Positions 23,575 through 36,917 of a stretch of 64,000 nucleotides of DNA are shown in pieces. The number at the start of each line of letters is the position of its first letter. The first letter of the stretch is position 1. The stretch is from NCBI GenBank assembly GCA_028023455.1, contig JAQFVV010012531.1, positions 1,862,001 through 1,926,000 of the forward strand, given 5' to 3'. A program made the position numbers and the translations under genes. The notes beneath the pieces were generated by a model. That model did no database searches, was not told where the DNA came from, and saw nothing but the letters and a program-made list of their open reading frames with translations. Source of the DNA: Epiperipatus broadwayi. Lineage: Eukaryota > Onychophora > Udeonychophora > Euonychophora > Peripatidae.

Positions 23575-26500
23575 TAATAATTGACCTTACTCGGAAAAAA
23601 ATTAATAAAAAATTTATTTTTTGTTCAAGAAAAATATGGTGACTATGTACAGAAAGGGAAGAAAATAGTGCAGAGAACTATAGTATACACACATGTGTAG
23701 TCCTCTTAGTTTTTCCATAATTTCAAAATGAAAAACCAAATTTTAACTAACGATCTACAATGTACGCATAAGGCGTACTTATGACTAAAGCAGTTAAAGC
23801 ATTAGAATTCAGTGGTTAGTTAGTGGTGGTCTGTCTTGGTTCTGTTTTTGAGAAGAAAACAATAGCAACTAGCAGCAGACACAAGTGAAACCTATAGTCT
23901 AATATTAGTTTGATTTTAGTTCTAGTTTTCAAAAATGATTTTTGAAATGGAGTTGAAAAAACCATGTACTAAACTAACTGAAAGATGGCAATCCCCATAA
24001 CAACATGTAACTTCCTTCACTAAAAGAAAATGTAGAAGAATACCACTGTGAGAAATTTTCAACAAGTCTTATGCATCCATGCAAAAACATGAATTTCTGA
24101 ACCTATGCTAACCTGACTGGAAATCGTTATTCTGAAAATTATTATATTGTAAAATAGATAAATTTAGTTTGTTCTAACCTGACTTAAATATGGAAATTAT
24201 TATCATTTTAAATTAAAAACTTAAAGCTACTAAAGAAGTTAATGAAAGAACTTTTAAGAGAAGTCATTGATAAGTTCAACTTGTGTTAACCAACACTGGA
24301 AATTATTGTAATTTTAAATTGAATATGTGAAAAAAATAAAAAAGGAAAGCTGATCTGATCAAAAACTTAAAATTATAAATTCAATAAGAGAACTAAAAGA
24401 GAAACAAATCCATAATAAAAATGGTCTTGTAGTGTGAACATCTACTTTTACAAATAATTCGATAGTAATGAATAGTTTTGTTTTTTTTATTCATTTTATT
24501 TTCTCTCTCAAAAATATAAAAGTGTATTGAATCATCTTATTTTTATAAGAAAAGGTAAAGAAGATTTAGTTAATCTTAATTTTTTTATCTTTTATTGTGA
24601 AGTATGTTTTCAGATTAATTATTAAAAAGGGGAAAGAAGGTTTTAACTGATCTTAAGATTTTTAATCTTTTATTTTGAAATGTTTTTGGATTAAATCATT
24701 GTAATAAGGGGTTAACTGAGTTAAAGTTAATGTCAATTAAGTAATAAGAATCAATAGATAATAATATTGTTTTTTAGAATTATATATCTTCTTTAGTTAC
24801 AGTAGATTTGCAATTGTCATATCATATTTCTAAATTTTCTTATTTGTTATTTATTAGTAAATTTTTAAAAGTATTTATTCCTCCAGCTATCTGTTCTAAG
24901 AATTGGAATTTTGTGTGACTTGTTTTTATCATAGCATTGTGCTTTAAGTGAATTGTAGCCAATCCTAATAAAACAATTTAATGTATATTAAGCATTTACA
25001 TTTATATTTTCTTTTGCTCAGTTATTGTCCCTAGGATCTTTGTGATCCTGAATTAGCTTTAGAGCAATAATAGTTAATTTATATATTTGTTTGACATCTA
25101 GATGGTTCTCTGAATGGCATAGAGGTTAATATCAACTTTAAAGTCCATTTAATTTGTTTTATTTATTTAGAATAAAAATTAGTTTATTGTTGACCCATAC
25201 AATCATGGTACTATATAATCAGAACATTGATGATGATCAGCATGGATCAGGATCCCATAATTTTTTATGATAGATACTTTAGTACTTATGTATGTACCTG
25301 AAGATGATTGCTTTTACATTATGCCCTAAATTTATTATTGGCTAGATAATTAGCCTACATCTTGATATTGAATCTCTTATTATCTAGTCACAAGAGATGG
25401 CTGTTGATTATTTATGTTTAATGCTAGTGATGTAACTTATTATAATTACTTATTTTATTCTATGCTGATTTTCTCATGCTACTTTTGTATATATTGATGA
25501 CTATTCATTGATAATTATAATTGAGATGATTACCATTTCCCCATGTATAAACTATTACCCATTCTTTCCATTACTATATATTACCATGTCATATAAGAAT
25601 TTTTTCTATGCACTTAATGCGATTACATCCATAATTTGATTATTTTTTAATTAAGTATATGAAAAATAAAAATTTTAAGATAATGGAAAAATAAAATTAA
25701 TAGCAATCACCACAGTGTTTTTATCTGAAGGCTAATTATATTTTTAAAGATAATGATATTTATAATTACTTGTTTGATTATTATTTTTTTAAACATTGAA
25801 TGTTTTTTAAATTAATTTATTAAAATTTCATAATTACATTATAAGTATTGGTTGATCTTTTTTATTATTATGTTTACTACTAATACTAATTTCATAATGT
25901 AAAGTTCTTTATTCTATTATTATGCAAATGGCTTTAAAAGTCAAAACTCTTATATTTTCATTAAACTAATGGGGAGGACTGGGAATGAGTTAAAATGTAT
26001 GATGAAACATTGTTTTACAGAGTGATAATCAATGAAAATTTATCAATTTTTTATATGATCATCAATTTATTTATTTAGACTACACAGTAGTTGTTTCTAT
26101 CTTTATTTTAGTATCACTTGACTAAATCAGTGCTTTTATATCTGACTGTAAGTCAAGATAGAGGTTATTGAAGTGCTATTTTTTAGTTTTCATAATCTAT
26201 CATATCTAAATTTCATATTAACTTTTTCCATGGAGGATAAGCAATATCTTAAAATGATTAATCTTTAAAAGCATTATAAGGAAATTGTAATCTTATGTAG
26301 AAACTGTATGAATATCAATTTTTTGAAAGTTATGTGTAGGGCAAATCAAAACCAGTGAAAAAATTTCAGTTATCATGTTTTATGACAGTCAGTGAATTTA
26401 TATAAACATTATTAATTACATTTGCAGTCATTTATCTAGAGTAGTGTAATTGACATTGCTGTAAAAATAGTTGAGAACTAAACTCACTCTACTGAATTGG

Positions 26501-27870
26501 TAATTGAAAATTAGTAGTATAGTTTTCAGATGTGAGAGTTATTTTTCTATAAACAGTAAGCTTTGGCTGATTAGTCATATCTGTAGTTGCCTTGTAGGAT
26601 GAATATTGACTCATCAAAGACTAAGTAGTTTTGGAGATGTAGTCATTTGCCTCTTTTCTATATTTATTCTTTTCTTTTTTTTTTACTTAATTTTTGATAG
26701 TATATCTGATTATCATGTATCACTAATATCTGTGGTCAAGTTACAATCTTTAGTGTCTATATAAATATATTGGATAATAAAGATAAGATTTTACCTTTAT
26801 TGTTAAAAGGAGGTTGCCTTGTCAACAGTTTGAGATTGTTGATTGTTATTGATGTTTGGATTGTTTAAATGTTGGTTGACTGTTTTTTAATAATTACTTA
26901 TATCATTGGTATCTGTTTTCAATGGCTAACATTGAGGTTGTTCACACAACCACATTTATACATCTTTAATTACATACATGGTCATTCCTTCTGTGTGTGC
27001 AAGTATGCATAAATATTTAAAGTGTACCAAGTTCTTGGCATTAAAAAAAAAAAAAAACAATGATGAGAATAGTTTAGCAGATTGGGAGTCTTAATTATGA
27101 TCTTGCACATGATCATGCAATTACAATCAGTATAATAATATGAACAAAAATATATTGTATGGATGATTTTTTTTTGAGAAAGGAGAAATATTGCTAAATA
27201 TATGTAAGGCAAAATTAAATTTCATAATCAGAACCATTAGATACTAAGCAAAATCATTTAATAATCATTATTATTAACGTATATTGTGGTGCGCAAATAT
27301 GTATAAGAATGTATAAGAAATTAAAACGATCATAATACTGTATTGGAATTAAATATAACAGTTGATCATGTGATGTTTTGATAGTTATCCTAACAATATA
27401 ACAGTAATATCTTCTATTTAAAGTTTTGCAATCCACTTATCAGTTCTAAAATATTTTAATGTTGGATATAAAAAAAATATAACAGCAAAGATTATAATAA
27501 AATTACAAAATTATAAAATTTTCTTTACAACCATGATTTCATCTATTAGACAAATAGATCTACATATAAATACATACACAATATTACAAATGCCAATCAC
27601 TCTTTTTTTGAAATAAAAAGAAAGGTCAAAGAGATTTTTAATTAATCTTTGTTTCTGAAGTCATCAATCTTACCAGTATTTTTTTTGATGATAAGAGTTA
27701 TCGTTTGTAATTAGTTGTGGATACTTTCAAGTATTTATGTATATATTTTGTAGAATTTATTTGTTTAATAGGTGAAGCCATAGTTGTGAAGAAAATTCTA
27801 TAGAAGTTTTGTATTTTACTAGTATCTATTATTATATGTTTATTCTAAATTGATTATAATTTCTGGTATA
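23575..27870. other. Gene-free AT-rich stretch
   Basis: More than 4 kb with no supported gene, RNA or bounded element. Open frames on either strand (for example 26982-27212 and 27254-27436) are short, hydrophobic or Tyr/Ile/Phe-rich and match the base composition. Confidence 0.6.
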
Positions 27871-27871
27871 G

Positions 27872-28267
27872 CTTTATCATTCCAGGAAACATTCTTTATT
27901 TTTTCCACCCATCCAATATGTGATCTCTTTCTAGATTTTTTTTTTAGTCTTTTGGAATCCAGTTTAAAATGTCAGTTGTTTATTTATTGTTACTTTTTTC
28001 AGTAATATTTATAATACAATTCCATTTCAACATTTTCAGTAAAATCAGGGATAACTTTGTTTTCTTGCCTATTTGATTTGTTCTAATTATTTCCAACATA
28101 TATCTCTCCATACTTCAATGAGTTGTCAGAAATGAGCTTTGTATTGCTCATCACATAGGCATATTTCATTTTAATATTCTACCAAAGATTCTTAATCTAA
28201 GTTTAATTCTTTAATTAGTTTCATTCATTGTTTCTATCTGTATTATTAATCTGATCATGATATATAT
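27872..28267 (-). mobile_element. RTE retrotransposon copy 3, 3' part (split by an insertion)
   Basis: The segment (atccaatatgtgatctcttt, agtcttttggaatccagttt, cacataggcatatttcattt, attaatctgatcatgatata) matches the 3' part of RTE copies 1 and 2 on the minus strand. It breaks off at the 3.1-kb TG...CA element and resumes at 31400 with agttgataacttctaattc, exactly where copy 1 has gtagttgttaacttcttct. Confidence 0.85.
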
Positions 28268-31200
28268 TGAAGCACTCAAATCTGTTGCACACATTTGGCT
28301 TCACTTTCTGGTGATGTTTGAGACCTGCAAACATGGGTTCAAACCCAATCATTTAATTATAAACCTCTGGGGAGTGAAGGTATACCAATGCGTGTGATTG
28401 TTTATGTCTCTGTAAACTTCTACTCGTCTAAAGTTAATATGCATATAAATTATATATTTCTATTACGGTAAACAATCGTGCATATGTGTGTGTAACAGAT
28501 AAAGCTTAATAATTAAAAGCGTTATACTATGTATATTTTTATTCATATATATTCCAATAGAGAGAAAGTTTGAGAGTGTAATGCGAGTGTATTAAATAAA
28601 AGACTTACCGTATTTTAAATTCCGGAGGAATCTGTTTTCATTCTGATACAGATTTATTTAAATTTCACGTTACTTAACATTTATTCCGCAGGTCTATTTT
28701 CATCCTAAAATAGATTAAGACCAACACTCTCGAACTTGATCTCGTTTGTATTTCAAAATTTGCTGTATCATTGTAACCATTAACGCATCCGGGGATTACC
28801 TAAAGGCAATAACAAACGAGTATAAATACCACCGCATTTCCTAACTAAAGGTGCTCTACATATTAATTTCTAACCCTGTTGCTGGGGGAAGTTACGTCAC
28901 TCAGAACCGCAAAATGACGAGTGAGTAGTATTTAGATTTGCTTCCCCGGTCCTTCCAAGATCCATCCAATGCCATAATACTCGTAAGCCATCGTATCCAA
29001 AATACTGCCGGAATGAACTATATGCTACATAAAGAACGGACTGAAATGATAATTTCGTCAAAATACTGCTAAATTAACTAGATTTCGTCAAGCATGGAAC
29101 CAACACATGTGCACACGGCTGTACAGTCATCGGAAATAAAGGTAATCCCCTGCCGCAAAACTGAACTCTAATGCTTTCGTCCTAATAAACCTTTTAACTA
29201 TAAAACGTAAATTTCAACCTTCGATAAGATTAATTCCAACCACCTAATGTATGTCTTATTAAACATTTCTAGTTTTGTACTCTTTGTAATGTAAAAATGT
29301 AATTGCTTGTTTTTCCCATCGGTAATGCTACACCGATTAAATGCTTAAATAATGACCTCTTTTTGATTTCTTATTGCTTTTATATTTAAATTGTATTTTA
29401 CTCTCTAAACTTGAATACTAGGTTTTCACTCTTATTGTATTTTTATTTTAAATGCGGCAGTTTTTCGTTATTTAATATTGTGCAAATCATACCAAATTTA
29501 ATATGCTAATAACTCAATCTGGCGAATCAATCCTATTGTATTTTTGCTATTCCGCAATTAAGGAATATTTAACCGTAAACGTAAGTCTTCTTACCATGCT
29601 ATAAAATTCACCCGATTGAGAAGTACTCCTAAATTGTGTTTTATTAATTAATATTATGCCATTCGACAAAATTTAAATATATTATGTACTATTATTTCAC
29701 GCTATTGATTAGTATTATAGAAATTGAGTAATAAATAAATTTAGTTCAGAATATGTATTTCTAAATGATGATTCATTTGATAAGTAGCCCGCCATCTAAC
29801 GATGATTTAAGAAACTTATTTCTCGAGCGGATTAACATGCGTTTAACGAAGGGATTCTTAATTTTGTTTTATATATTCTATTTTTAATATATCAAATAAG
29901 TTCTTTAAGTAAATTGTATGCCCCCTTTTTGGGATCGCTTGGATATAATTATTTCCTTACGCTAGGCTTGATTACCAATTAAGGCCATATAAATCAGGGT
30001 TAAGACAAACCTGAAAGCCTTCGCCATGTGTCCCGATGATAACGTTCACAAATCAAAAGTTGCTTCATCATACTCTCTCTCATTCTTGGAATCCATATAG
30101 CACAATTCTCGGTGGAGTGTGGAGGTCCCGACTCCCACAGATTGTGTTGGTTCGGTAAGCGCTGCTATGGGTTAACATTCGACAAATCGGAACCATGGTA
30201 TCTTGCCAACCACTTCGGATGCTATCCGTCACAAGTGCGGATAAGCCTATATTCTTCGTTGTCAAGTTGATGAAGCTTCTCATCCTCTCAAGCGTTATCA
30301 CCCGGTCCGCACGTTATCGTTCATACTCCCCATACATATTTTAAATGTCTGTAAGCCGTAATGATGTGATTCTCCTAAGCCTTCCCAAAGTTCTCGTTAT
30401 AAAATAGATTAAATTTGCCCTTTTTATATACGTCATCGCCTATTAGCGCTATCCACCTTTCGTTAACCGCTATTAAACACGTTAATCATTGATTATTAAT
30501 AAAACTGTGAATGCCAAGTCATATGACCATGTTATAATAATTATGTTTTTCCTCATTCTCTTCGTAAATAATAAATGATGAATCATCTCGTAATGTCCCA
30601 AAATAACTGATTTATAGTTAATGTAACTCTTAATAAAATCCAAATGTAATCCAAGCTCGCTAGATCATTTATTGTTTAAAATGTGATGGTTAGAATAAAA
30701 GCCCACTCACAACTATTGAATTTTGTTATATTCTATGTAATTGGAAATCATGTCATTACTCGATCTAATAGCCAGGTATGGCCATTGCAATCCGTTATAA
30801 TTTTCATGATTGAAGAAGGTCATAGCGTGAATAATAGAAACCCGTTAAATTATATTAGCATATTAAGCCGCATCATTCATATAATAAATTTATTACCATG
30901 TATGTTTAGTAATGCATATCCATCAAACCCTGTTATGCCATTAAGGTTAGTATGGAATGCATAGGTGACCATAAGTGAAACCTAGATCAGGTATTCTTTG
31001 TATAATCAAGGTTCTAAGTCATTGTAAATCTCTATATCTAGCTGTTCACATATAAATCGATTTCTAATATTAATTTCATGTTAAATAAATTTACATTTAA
31101 TAATCTATCTTTTGGAGATTTTATTGGTTCATGCGCACACATCTCTTATTACTTTGCATTATCATTTAGTTAAGCTTAAATCTCTTGTGTCTCTGCTGAA

Positions 31201-31399
31201 CCCTCTGGGCCGGAGATAATTGGAAAGTAGGTTGCTATCATCAGAAATGTTGTTTGTAATGTGATAGATTTGGGAGGTGGGCAATAGGGCGGAGTTCATG
31301 AGTATCCCTGACCTGTGTATCTCGTATATGATTGAACTCTAGGTACTTTTGCTTAGATCCTAATTCTTGTTAGATGAACATAAAATTCTGACCGGTACA
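28268..31399 (-). mobile_element. Unclassified 3.1-kb TG...CA element, copy A
   Basis: This stretch interrupts RTE copy 3. It begins TGAAGC and ends GGTACA on the plus strand, so both strands read TG...CA, and it is flanked by atatat at 28262-28267 and 31400-31405 (4- or 6-bp target duplication; the flank is AT-rich, so this is suggestive). A second, diverged copy in inverse orientation starts at 61825 with TGTACCAGTC. Ends and duplication fit an LTR-type insertion, yet I see no obvious direct terminal repeats and no gag/pol frame. It may be a very long solo LTR or a non-autonomous derivative. It is GC-richer than its surroundings. The short frames at 30080-30301 and 30683-30964 are not conserved. 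Confidence 0.75.
28600..28720. repeat. Two-copy internal repeat in the 3.1-kb element
   Basis: Attccggaggaatctgtttt plus cattctgatacagattt is followed about 70 bp later by attccgcaggtctatttt plus catcctaaaatagatt. They look like two diverged copies of one unit, each with a small internal hairpin (ctgt...acag; ctatttt...aaaatag). Confidence 0.5.
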
Positions 31400-31645
31400 A
31401 TATATAGTTGATAACTTCTAATTCATTACTGTCAGTTTTTATTTTTATTTTTGAAAAGCCAGTGAATATGAATTTAGTTTTTTTAGTATTTATCTTTAAT
31501 CATACTTTCTTGTTTTTTATTTCATAGTTCATGCAATATTTTCTGAAGCTCTGAAATATTATTTATGAAAACAACCACAACTTTTGTAAAATCTAGATAA
31601 TTTAAGTAATTTCTATTTATTTTTAATCTAGCCATTAATATTAAG
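31400..31645 (-). mobile_element. RTE retrotransposon copy 3, continuation
   Basis: Resumes the RT region interrupted at 28267: the NNYKYLGQ/KINVKKTK-coding segment (agttgataacttctaattc, agtatttatctttaatcata, tgcaatattttctgaagctc) aligns with copy 1 at 11895-12120. The match fades after about 31645. Decayed and non-functional. Confidence 0.8.
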
Positions 31646-31984
31646 GCTATTCTTTTAATTTAAGTAAAATCACTAGAAAATTCTTCACATTTTCATAACT
31701 GAGTTGTTTTTTAACTGTACTGTATAATTGAATGTACATGAAAAAAAGAAAAATATTAATTATTGATTCCTTATTAATTAAAATAAATTGAAAAAAAAGC
31801 AATCAATAGACAAATTCATATGCATTTTATTATGATAGTGAAAGGGGGAAAATATTAAATATGGAGAGTGAAGATCTAATTTATTATCTCTCAATTGGTG
31901 TGAAATCTAATTTTCATTCATGAATAATTATAAAAAATATAAGTTATTCACAGATCCACAAATGTGCAACATGATTTATATATA

Positions 31985-32580
31985 TTCAGAGTCAATCAGA
32001 AGGGGGGCAGGAAGGGCAGTTGCCTTGGGCCTTGCAATATTAGGGATCTCAACTTGGTAACTCAATATGTTAAACAAAAATGTAGCACAAGGCAAAGCGA
32101 TGTCACGGCTGGCTCCTAGAATGGTCTTAATTTACAGTTAAATTTCCCCAAAAAATATTCGAGAAAAACTTTTCCAAGCAACATACCACGAGTTGAAAAC
32201 GTAAGCCAATTTAAGGATGAGGTACCATTTTGACGACTCTGCGACGAAAGTGACTGCAGTGCTCAGCACCAACAGAACTAATAGTCTCACCCCACTGTCA
32301 GGCCAGTTCTGTGCTAACAATGATTTATGATACTAACAGTGCTAGAGTAAATTACTCTATCCAAGTGCTATCTGGCTCTGATCTGCTTGCTTGTTTCTGT
32401 GACTCATAACTAACTGCTCCTGGAGTCCAGTTTTTGACCCTGTAAGTAAAAATTCTCGATTCTTTTCTCTCTTCCCACGTTTTTACTTTAAATTTTGAAA
32501 GGGCCTCTGAAATATTAGTTGCTCCAGGCCTCACATTTTCTCTGAAAGGTCCTGTATATATATATATAGTAGTCATTTTC
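31985..32580. other. GC-richer relic, possibly a degraded hAT-like element
   Basis: The left edge (ggggggcaggaagggcagtt, gccttgggccttgcaatatt) resembles the gggggca...gccctgggcc...aatatt ends seen in many hAT-type relics. The right edge read in reverse (aggcctggagcaactaatat, ttcagaggccc) is loosely similar. Two minus-strand frames lie inside (32138-32320, 60 codons with a hydrophobic VRLLVLLVLSTAVTFV segment; 32352-32576, 74 codons). Neither is recognised and they may be chance. The GC contrast is real; the hAT reading is an inference. Confidence 0.35.
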
Positions 32581-32773
32581 AGTTTATTAGAGTGATGAGA
32601 GAAACTAAATTTTAATTTAATTATGTAGTATATTATATAATGAAGTGTAACGAGGAATAGTAATAAATATGCATATAAATTTTAAAATTAATAAAATGGG
32701 AATTCATTTCTAGAAATAACTCTTTATTATTACAAGAAATAAAATTTTAAAATATCTTTCTAATTACATCTTT

Positions 32774-32860
32774 TTTTTTAATGTGTCAAAGCGTCGGCCG
32801 GGAAGCGAACCCCGGGACAACTGCTTGTAAGGCTGCTGTGCTAACTATTCGGCCACCAAC
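32774..32860 (-). mobile_element. Short tRNA-derived SINE, copy 1
   Basis: Read on the minus strand: tggccgaatagttagcac (A-box-like), then cggggttcgcttcccgg (B-box and T-arm-like), then cgacgctttgacacatt and a short A run. It is flanked by the direct repeat acatcttt (32766-32773 and 32861-32868). The body is only about 87 bp, close to a tRNA-like unit plus a short tail. A second copy is at 59464. The T arm pairs ccggg with cccgg, but the whole does not fold as a convincing functional tRNA. Likely dispersed by RTE or another LINE. Confidence 0.8.
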
Positions 32861-32869
32861 ACATCTTTG

Positions 32870-33720
32870 GTTTAGAAAATGTTAAAAACTTCTGTTTTTT
32901 TTTTTTAAAAAAAAATGAAAACACACCAAAGAATATCTTTAAAAATACAGCAATACATTTTTTAAATACAAAAAAAAAAAGTTATTTTTTCTGTCATTAA
33001 AAGATTATTTCTTTTAGTTTTTTTAAAAGAAGAAAGTTTTAAAATCTTCACATTTCTACTTATGCAGTATATAATGAAAATAGTGTTTTCATTTATATAA
33101 TGAAAATAATGTGACAAAAATTTATCTTACATCTAAAAGCATTTTACCTCTAAAGGCTTTTTTTTTAAAACACACATATATATATAACCATTATGTTTTT
33201 TAAAAAATTAACCAAAATGTACACAAACACACACATGCAAATGTGTTACAGTTTAAAATGAGATGAAAATTTTCTCTGCTTTTTTAAAAATAATATGCCA
33301 AAATATCAAGTATTTTAGGGTTGAGCATTATTAATTACTAAGTAATATATGGTTTCAGGACAATTTGAAAGTTAAAATTGACTATTTGTTAATCTACTTT
33401 CAAAAACTGGTTATATTTGCCTGTTTAATGAGTTTTCTTTGTGTTATAAATTTTAATCTATTTCTGTCAAATGTTAATCTTTACTGTCTATAAGCATAGT
33501 AGTCTATAGATGTTAATTTTTATTGAATATAGATAAAAGTGGGTATTGTTTAGGTGTGGGCTGCTTTCATGTATTTACATATAATAATTTGTATACGAGT
33601 GATTTATACTTTCAAATCAAATAAGTTTTCTAAATACTTAAATCATTTAATATTTGGATCTAGAGCTTTTTCTTGTTTATCACATGTTCAAATTTTTATC
33701 TCAATTGATGATGGTTTTAC
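32870..33720. other. Gene-free AT-rich stretch
   Basis: No gene or bounded element seen. Several poly-T/poly-A pairs and an acacac-type run near 33218-33232. Confidence 0.55.
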
Positions 33721-33721
33721 T

Positions 33722-33824
<103 letters not shown>

Positions 33825-34479
33825 TCCAATTTGGAGAAGAGTGATCTAATTTTTCAACTAAATGGTCGCTTATAGTCTTATTTATATTTTCTTAAAGATG
33901 AACCCAAATTTACTTTTCTGGTTAGTTACTTTAATCTATAGTACAGTTGTATCATATTACACACACACACAGTTTCATTTGAAAATATTCTTTTGGGAAT
34001 TTTACATCTATTTATCATGAATCAAGTTATTTTATTTAAAAAAACAAACAAACAAATCCATACAATAAATGAGAGTTCCCTGTACCTTGGAAAATAAAAT
34101 ATTGTGCTGATATAGAAATAAATTTAATATACTAATTATATTTCAACTCATATAACCAGTGGTTATTAAAATTAAGGTATAATTTCAGTAGCAACTATGT
34201 GCTTTAAAGATCTAAAGCTTGTAATGACAGAGTAAGGTATGTGTCATTGAATTATTTCTTTTAAGCCCTCAAATTATTGATGTAACAAGGGCTATTAAGC
34301 TTCATATTAATAATATTATGTATGTTTATATAAAGCAAAATTGCTTAGTAATTTTTATTATAATTTTTATGCATTTAAAATCATTATGCAGTTATTTACA
34401 ATGATTATTGATTTTATATAGAAATGACATTTTTAAAAATGGTTGTTTAGTCTTAGCATGTTGAAACCACTTGAGGGTA

Positions 34480-34905
34480 TAATTTCTATGAAAATGCACA
34501 GAAATATGCTGTTTAAATGGCCATGCTGCTATTCAATGGTTAAGCATGGAAACAGTCCATTTAATTGTCTATGGCACCTATTTTATGCTACAGCACAGAA
34601 ATAGGATGTTTATTCTGCTGTAGCGGATGCTGCTACTTATGGTGAACTTTGGGTTACGCAGTTTATACGAACAATCACATTTTAAATTTCACTATGGTAT
34701 CTATTTCTATGCTACAGCACAGAAATAGAATGTATTATTCTGCCACAGTTTATACGAACAATCCCATTATTAACATTTTGCTAAAGTACTTACAGCATAG
34801 AAGTAGGATGCTTATTCTGCTGTAGCAGCCACTGCCGTTTACAGTGAACTTTGTGTAATGCAGTTTATATGAAAAATCCTATTTTAAATTTCGCTATGGT
34901 ATTTT
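34480..34905. repeat. Tandem repeat of roughly 100-125 bp, three or more copies
   Basis: The phrases atgctacagcacagaaatag-atg, ttattctgctgtagc and cagtttatacgaacaatc recur near 34580-34675, 34705-34765 and 34790-34880, with a weaker earlier trace near 34490-34560. Copies are diverged and vary in length. Non-coding. Confidence 0.8.
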
Positions 34906-35094
34906 GTGAGGGTCAAAAGTCTTTAAATTTGCATGTCCAAGTCATTTTCCAAATCCAATAATGTAGTATGAGGTAATAAAAATTGTGGAAACTTTGCCCT
35001 GCTTCTCCAGTCAAGGGTGACACTTTAATCAATTGTCAAAGGGAAGGGGTAAGTGTGATTTTTAGGAAATCAGGCTAAAATTCACATTTGCATG

Positions 35095-35385
35095 ACAAAA
35101 ATCATAAGACCAATCAAAAATACCAGTTTTATTTTTGGTCATGATGTTGTTTTGAATAAATTGTTTCTTTTTATTCTTGTTAAAATTACAAATTATATTT
35201 GCATGACCACGATGTTGTTTTGGGGAAATTATTTATTTTTATTCTTGTTAAAATTAACAATTTTATTTGCATGGCCACGTTCTTGTTTTGGAGAAATTAT
35301 TTATTTTTCTTCATGTTAAAATTCGATTTGAATCGCCATGATATTGTTTTTATTTTTGTTAAAATTACAAATTTCATTTTAGAAA
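35095..35385 (+). repeat. Approximately 69-bp tandem repeat, about four copies
   Basis: The unit (ttgcatgaccacgatgttgt, tttggggaaattatttattt, ttattcttgttaaaattaac) repeats with periods of about 68, 69 and 60 bp; the catgatgttgt/cacgatgttgt word sits near 35139, 35207, 35276 and 35336. A period near 69 keeps the frame open for 75 codons (repeats of FILVKI and FLFLLKL type), but the peptide simply follows the DNA repeat. Confidence 0.85.
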
Positions 35386-36913
35386 AAAAAAATTAAAAAA
35401 AAAAAAAAAGGTTTATTCAATTTATTTTTTATTTATTTTAGATAAATTTCATCATTTATGATTTTATTGTAAATCAAAAAAGCATTTTAAAGTTGAAAAA
35501 AGAATAACGGATTATAATTCTATTTGTTTATATAGAAATTATGCCCTCAAGCAGTTTCAACACATTAAGAGTAAACAACTGAAAAATTATTAAAAGTAAT
35601 TAATTCATAACAAGACTACATCTTTTACACTTTTATCCTGATGAGTAATGACATTGGGCCCCAAATGTCTCATAAAGTAAAATCTTGCATAAAAAATAAA
35701 TATAATGGGTCTCTATGGGAAAAAATTCATTCATTCATTACTTTAAATTCAAAATATAAAATAATGTATATAAAAAAATAAAGTTTAGATTTAAAAAAGT
35801 ATTAATTAATGAGTAAATATTTTACTTAGTATATTATTAAATAAAACTATTAATCTATGGGTAAATATACTATTTAAAAATATTTTGGTAGCCATAATTT
35901 TAAAAGAAAAAAAAATTTTTTTTTCATTGCTGATGATCATTTTAATTTTATTTAGCAGCAGAAATGTTTCCTGAATCACAATTTGTTGAATTAAAATAAA
36001 ACATGATGAAAAAAAAACAACAATTAACTGCAATATGCATCTTAAAATTAAAAAAAAAAAAATTAATACAATGCACACTTTAAACTTTATTTTTTGTGCA
36101 CTTTGTATTAAATTATGAAAAAAAGAAAAAGAAATTATTTTTGTAATTTCTAACCAATAAGACTGATTTTTTTTTGTATCACTATGGATTTTTTTTTTTA
36201 AGTCACATATTTTAAATTTACATAATTGTGGTAAAATTTAAATAAACTATAGGTAAACAAGTGGTATGTACAATTGATTGCTGTAGTTTTAATAATATAT
36301 GTGATTAATTTTTTTTTTCATTTGCCAATTTATATTTATAATAAAACCAGCTATTATCTTGAATAAGTCACAAGCAAATTATGAAATTATTGATTTAAAA
36401 TTGATAAAATAAATGATATTTTAAATCTATGTTTAGTAATTTTTGATTATATAAAGTTGATTATTAGCTACACAGTGTATGAAATCCTTTTTTTCTCAAA
36501 TTAACTTACAATTACAATGTTTATTACAATTAGTCATATGTTTTTGCTGCTGACAAAATAACATTTGTAAGAATTGATTGTCCATTAAACTGATTAAATG
36601 AATATAGATTAGTTAATATACTTATTTTATAACTAAATATTAATACACTTTGTTGCTGTATATAATCAAGGTGTATTATTTACTGTGTTGAATGAACATT
36701 TTTTTTTTGGTGGTCATTAAGAATGAAAATCTTTTTTACTTTAGATATGGTATAAATGAAAATACTGAATGTTTTGCAAAATCACTGGATGAAAATTAAG
36801 TATTAATCATATTTGAATTCTATAATCAAAACAATATTGTGTACTATATAATGAATAAATTCTACTATACATTTTAGCATAATGTGACCATTTTATTTTC
36901 GTAAATCATAGCT
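35386..36913. other. Gene-free AT-rich stretch
   Basis: Low-complexity A/T sequence with no supported feature. The 90-codon minus-strand frame at 35806-36078 is Phe/Ile/Leu-rich and explained by composition. Confidence 0.6.
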
Positions 36914-36917
36914 TTAA

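Noticed and set aside
28830-28845. TATA-box-like gtataaatacc in the 3.1-kb element
   Set aside because: Too common in AT-rich DNA, and no transcript or frame can be tied to it.
32774-32860. Possible functional tRNA gene
   Set aside because: Has box-like motifs and a T-arm-like stem but no convincing full cloverleaf, and is flanked by target duplications with a second dispersed copy, so a SINE fits better.
34480-35385. Possible CRISPR-like array
   Set aside because: Units are diverged, contiguous tandem repeats without unique spacers, in a eukaryotic setting.
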